From an uncultured Christensenella sp. (GTDB lineage: Bacteria; Bacillota; Clostridia; Christensenellales; UBA1242), in assembly GCA_949295755.1 (NCBI GenBank), contig CASFMG010000054.1, positions 1 through 7,090 on the forward strand: DNA of 7,090 nucleotides, in the 5' to 3' direction. Of this stretch, positions 4,811 to 7,090 are shown piece after piece; position 1 is the stretch's first letter; each line of letters begins with the position of its first letter. The position numbers and the translations under genes are program-made. The notes under the pieces are model-generated. The model was not told the DNA's origin and searched no databases. It saw only the letters and a program-made list of their open reading frames with translations.

Positions 4811-7090
4811 TTAGTTGTTATTTTTTTCAATATTTTCTTCGATGTTGTCTTCAATTACTGACTCAATCTGATTTTCTTCTTCTTCGTGTTCACTTGTTGC
4901 CAAACAAACAACACTTGCGCCTTCTTTTAGTTTCATAATCTTTACGCCTTGTGTGTTTCTTGAAATCAAACTTATATCTTTTACAGGTGTTCTTATTATT
5001 ACTCCGTTGTCGGCTATTATCATTAAATCTTCGTCAAGCGACACTTGTTTAAGTCCAACAAGTTTTCCTGTTTTTTCGTTGAATGTCCCCGCTTTAACGC
5101 CCTTTGCTCCACGACTTGTTAGTCTAAAATCGTCAACAATATTTCTCTTTCCATATCCTTTTTGAGAAATTGTTACAATTTGAGCATCTTTTTCGCCTTT
5201 TTTGATTACTGTCATGCTTACAACATTTTCGCCATTTGATAAATTGATTGATTTAACACCTTGTGCAGTTCTTCCCATTGCTCTTACTTTATCTTCGTTA
5301 AATCTAACGCATTTACCATCGCTTGAAGCAACTAAAATTTCGTCATCGCCAGACGATTGCATAACATTTATAAGTTCATCGCCTTCAGCAAGTGATATTG
5401 CAATTTTTCCATTTTTTCTAATGTTGGCAAATTCAATTAGTTTTGTCTTTTTGATAAGTCCATTTTTTGTTGCCATAACTAAATTGCCTGTTGTGTCACC
5501 ACTCGTTGGAATAATTGTGTTTACCTTTTCGCCAGAGTCTAGTGGCAACAAGTTTATCATTGCTCTGCCCTTTGCCTGTCTCTGCGCTTCTGGGATTTCA
5601 TAAGTTTTTAGTGTGTATACTTTGCCAAAGTTTGTAAAGAACATTAAATCATCGTGAGTTGATGCAATAAATATATGTTCAACAAAGTCTTCTTCTTTTG
5701 TTTTATGAGCACTTATTCCAACACCACCTCGTTTTTGGGCTTTATATTCACTCATACTCATTCTTTTTATATAACCCTGATGAGTTTTTGAAACAACAAC
5801 ATCTTCTTTTTCAATTAAGTCGGCAATGTTTATGTCGCCAAGGTCGTGACTTATTTCTGTTTTTCTTTCATCGCCAAACTGTTCTTTTATTTGTTCTAAT
5901 TTGCTTTTAATTAGGTTTAGCACTTTTTGTTCTGAATTTAAAATGCTGTTTAGTTCTTCTATAAGTTTTTCAAGTTCTTTATATTCTTCGTTTAGTTTTT
6001 CAACTTCCAAACTTGTAAGTTTTGAAAGTTTCATTTCCAAAATTGCATTTGCTTGAATATCGTCAAGTTCAAAGTTTTGTGTAAGTTTTACTCTTGCATC
6101 TTCTTTATCGTCTGCTTCTTTTATTATTTTTATAACTTCGTCAATGTTTGCAAGTGCAATCACAAGACCTTTAACAATATGCATTCTTTCTTCGGCTTTT
6201 TTAAGGTCGAATTGCGTTTTTCTTTTTAAAACATCTTTTTGATGTTCCAAATAATAGTAAAGCATTTCCTTAAGGTTTAATATTCTTGGTTTATCGTCAA
6301 CAAGTGCAAGCATTATTATGCCTTCGCTTTGTTGAAGCATTGTTTTTTTGTAGAGCGTATTTAAAACTACTTGTGCATTTGCATCTTTTTTAATGTCTAC
6401 AACAACCCTAAGTCCATCACGGTCAGATTCTTCTTTTATGTCGGATATGCCTTCAAGTTTTTTATTTTTTACCATATCTGCCATTTGCATAATGAATCTT
6501 GCTTTATTAACACCATATGGAAGTTCGGTTATAACTATTTTAAATCTGCCCGATGCCGTTTCTTCTATTTCGGCTCTACCTCTTACAACAATACCACCCT
6601 TGCCTGTTTTATAAGCAAGTTTAACTGCATTTTTGCCCATAATTATTCCACCTGTTGGAAAATCTGGGGCTTTTATATATTCCATAAGTTCGTCTATTTC
6701 TATGTCTGGATTGTCAATTAGTGCCTGCACACCGTTTATAACTTCGGTTAAGTTGTGTGGTGGAATATTTGTTGCCATACCAACAGCAATTCCGTCTGCA
6801 CCATTTACAAGCAAATTTGGAAAAAGTGCAGGAAGCACTCTTGGTTGCATTAAGGTATCATCAAAGTTTGGATAAAAATCTACCGTTTCTTTATCTATAT
6901 CTTCAAGCATAAGTGCTGCAATTTTGCTCAATCTTGCTTCTGTGTATCTCATTGCTGCTGCACTGTCGCCGTCCACCGAACCAAAGTTTCCGTGTCCGTC
7001 AACAAGTGGATATCTAATAGAAAAGTCTTGTGCAAGTCTTACAAGTGCATCATAAACCGAACTATCTCCGTGTGGATGATATTTACCCAT
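4811..7090 (-). CDS. gyrA: DNA gyrase subunit A (5' end beyond the window)
   Basis: The A subunit of the A2B2 type IIA topoisomerase that introduces negative supercoils using ATP bound by GyrB. The 759 residues visible begin at MGKYHPHGD, which corresponds to about residue 74 of E. coli GyrA. The Met at the edge is therefore internal, and about 73 residues lie outside. Visible parts are the quinolone region (S10, S11, D14, matching E. coli 83, 84, 87), the catalytic tyrosine in AAMRYTE (Y49, E. coli Y122), the tower and coiled-coil region to about 410, and a C-terminal pinwheel from about 420 to 735. Six blade signatures are seen near 452, 504, 558, 607, 659 and 711. The GyrA box reads QKRGGVG (452-458). 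An acidic tail (735-759) ends the protein. Similarity to Bacillus GyrA along the length, plus the box, favours GyrA over ParC. No terminator follows before the membrane-protein genes. Confidence 0.97.
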   Translation of the reverse strand: MGKYHPHGDSSVYDALVRLAQDFSIRYPLVDGHGNFGSVDGDSAAAMRYTEARLSKIAALMLEDIDKETVDFYPNFDDTLMQPRVLPALFPNLLVNGADGIAVGMATNIPPHNLTEVINGVQALIDNPDIEIDELMEYIKAPDFPTGGIIMGKNAVKLAYKTGKGGIVVRGRAEIEETASGRFKIVITELPYGVNKARFIMQMADMVKNKKLEGISDIKEESDRDGLRVVVDIKKDANAQVVLNTLYKKTMLQQSEGIIMLALVDDKPRILNLKEMLYYYLEHQKDVLKRKTQFDLKKAEERMHIVKGLVIALANIDEVIKIIKEADDKEDARVKLTQNFELDDIQANAILEMKLSKLTSLEVEKLNEEYKELEKLIEELNSILNSEQKVLNLIKSKLEQIKEQFGDERKTEISHDLGDINIADLIEKEDVVVSKTHQGYIKRMSMSEYKAQKRGGVGISAHKTKEEDFVEHIFIASTHDDLMFFTNFGKVYTLKTYEIPEAQRQAKGRAMINLLPLDSGEKVNTIIPTSGDTTGNLVMATKNGLIKKTKLIEFANIRKNGKIAISLAEGDELINVMQSSGDDEILVASSDGKCVRFNEDKVRAMGRTAQGVKSINLSNGENVVSMTVIKKGEKDAQIVTISQKGYGKRNIVDDFRLTSRGAKGVKAGTFNEKTGKLVGLKQVSLDEDLMIIADNGVIIRTPVKDISLISRNTQGVKIMKLKEGASVVCLATSEHEEEENQIESVIEDNIEENIEKNNN

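Noticed and set aside
4552..5910. Several open frames of 70-133 codons on the plus strand opposite gyrA and the membrane-protein genes
   Set aside because: They lie antisense to well-supported genes, lack ribosome binding sites and have compositions typical of reverse-complement shadows.
6371..6875. Plus-strand open frames opposite the 5' part of gyrA
   Set aside because: Mutually overlapping shadows of the highly conserved gyrA frame, with no initiation signals.

Overview
The window is very AT-rich DNA, roughly 30% G+C by eye, with strong AGGAG-type ribosome binding sites, A/T-flanked hairpin terminators and sigma-A-like promoters. The GyrA fragment, the alpha2-type glycyl-tRNA synthetase and TilS all resemble Bacillota versions. 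Together with a TasA/SipW-like style of small secreted protein, this suggests a low-GC Gram-positive, probably an uncultured Clostridia-like gut lineage. The lineage is inferred; no 16S or other decisive marker is present. The standard genetic code fits: Trp is TGG, and xre ends in TGA.

Layout from left to right. (1) glyQS (+, 76-1464) is complete and ends at a perfect two-way terminator (1501-1537). It shares that terminator with a convergent gene for a 187-aa secreted Thr/Val-rich protein (-, 1558-2121). (2) A 274-bp divergent intergenic region (2122-2395) separates the secreted-protein gene from a 68-aa XRE-type repressor (+, 2396-2602). It holds two matching palindromic operators exactly 30 bp apart. 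These lie in and just after a good minus-strand promoter and over a possible plus-strand extended -10. The geometry predicts that the repressor controls both itself and the secreted protein, whose mRNA would have a leader of about 230 nt. (3) A second two-way terminator (2641-2678) separates xre from convergent tilS (-, 2737-4068), which has a near-consensus promoter of its own. (4) Upstream of tilS comes an A/T-tract region and then a terminator (4244-4266). That terminator closes a two-gene unit of small two-helix membrane proteins (-, 4265-4513 and 4500-4757) that overlap by 14 nt. The unit lies directly behind gyrA, with no terminator between. (5) The right third is gyrA (-, 4811-7090). 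It runs off the window edge and lacks about the first 73 residues.

How the genes relate: glyQS, tilS and gyrA are housekeeping genes (tRNA charging, tRNA-Ile lysidine modification, DNA supercoiling) and show no damage. The accessory content is the xre/secreted-protein pair and the two small membrane proteins. The xre/secreted-protein pair is the best candidate for an undescribed regulated module. It recalls SinR-controlled matrix genes in outline only; neither protein is a recognisable SinR or TasA.
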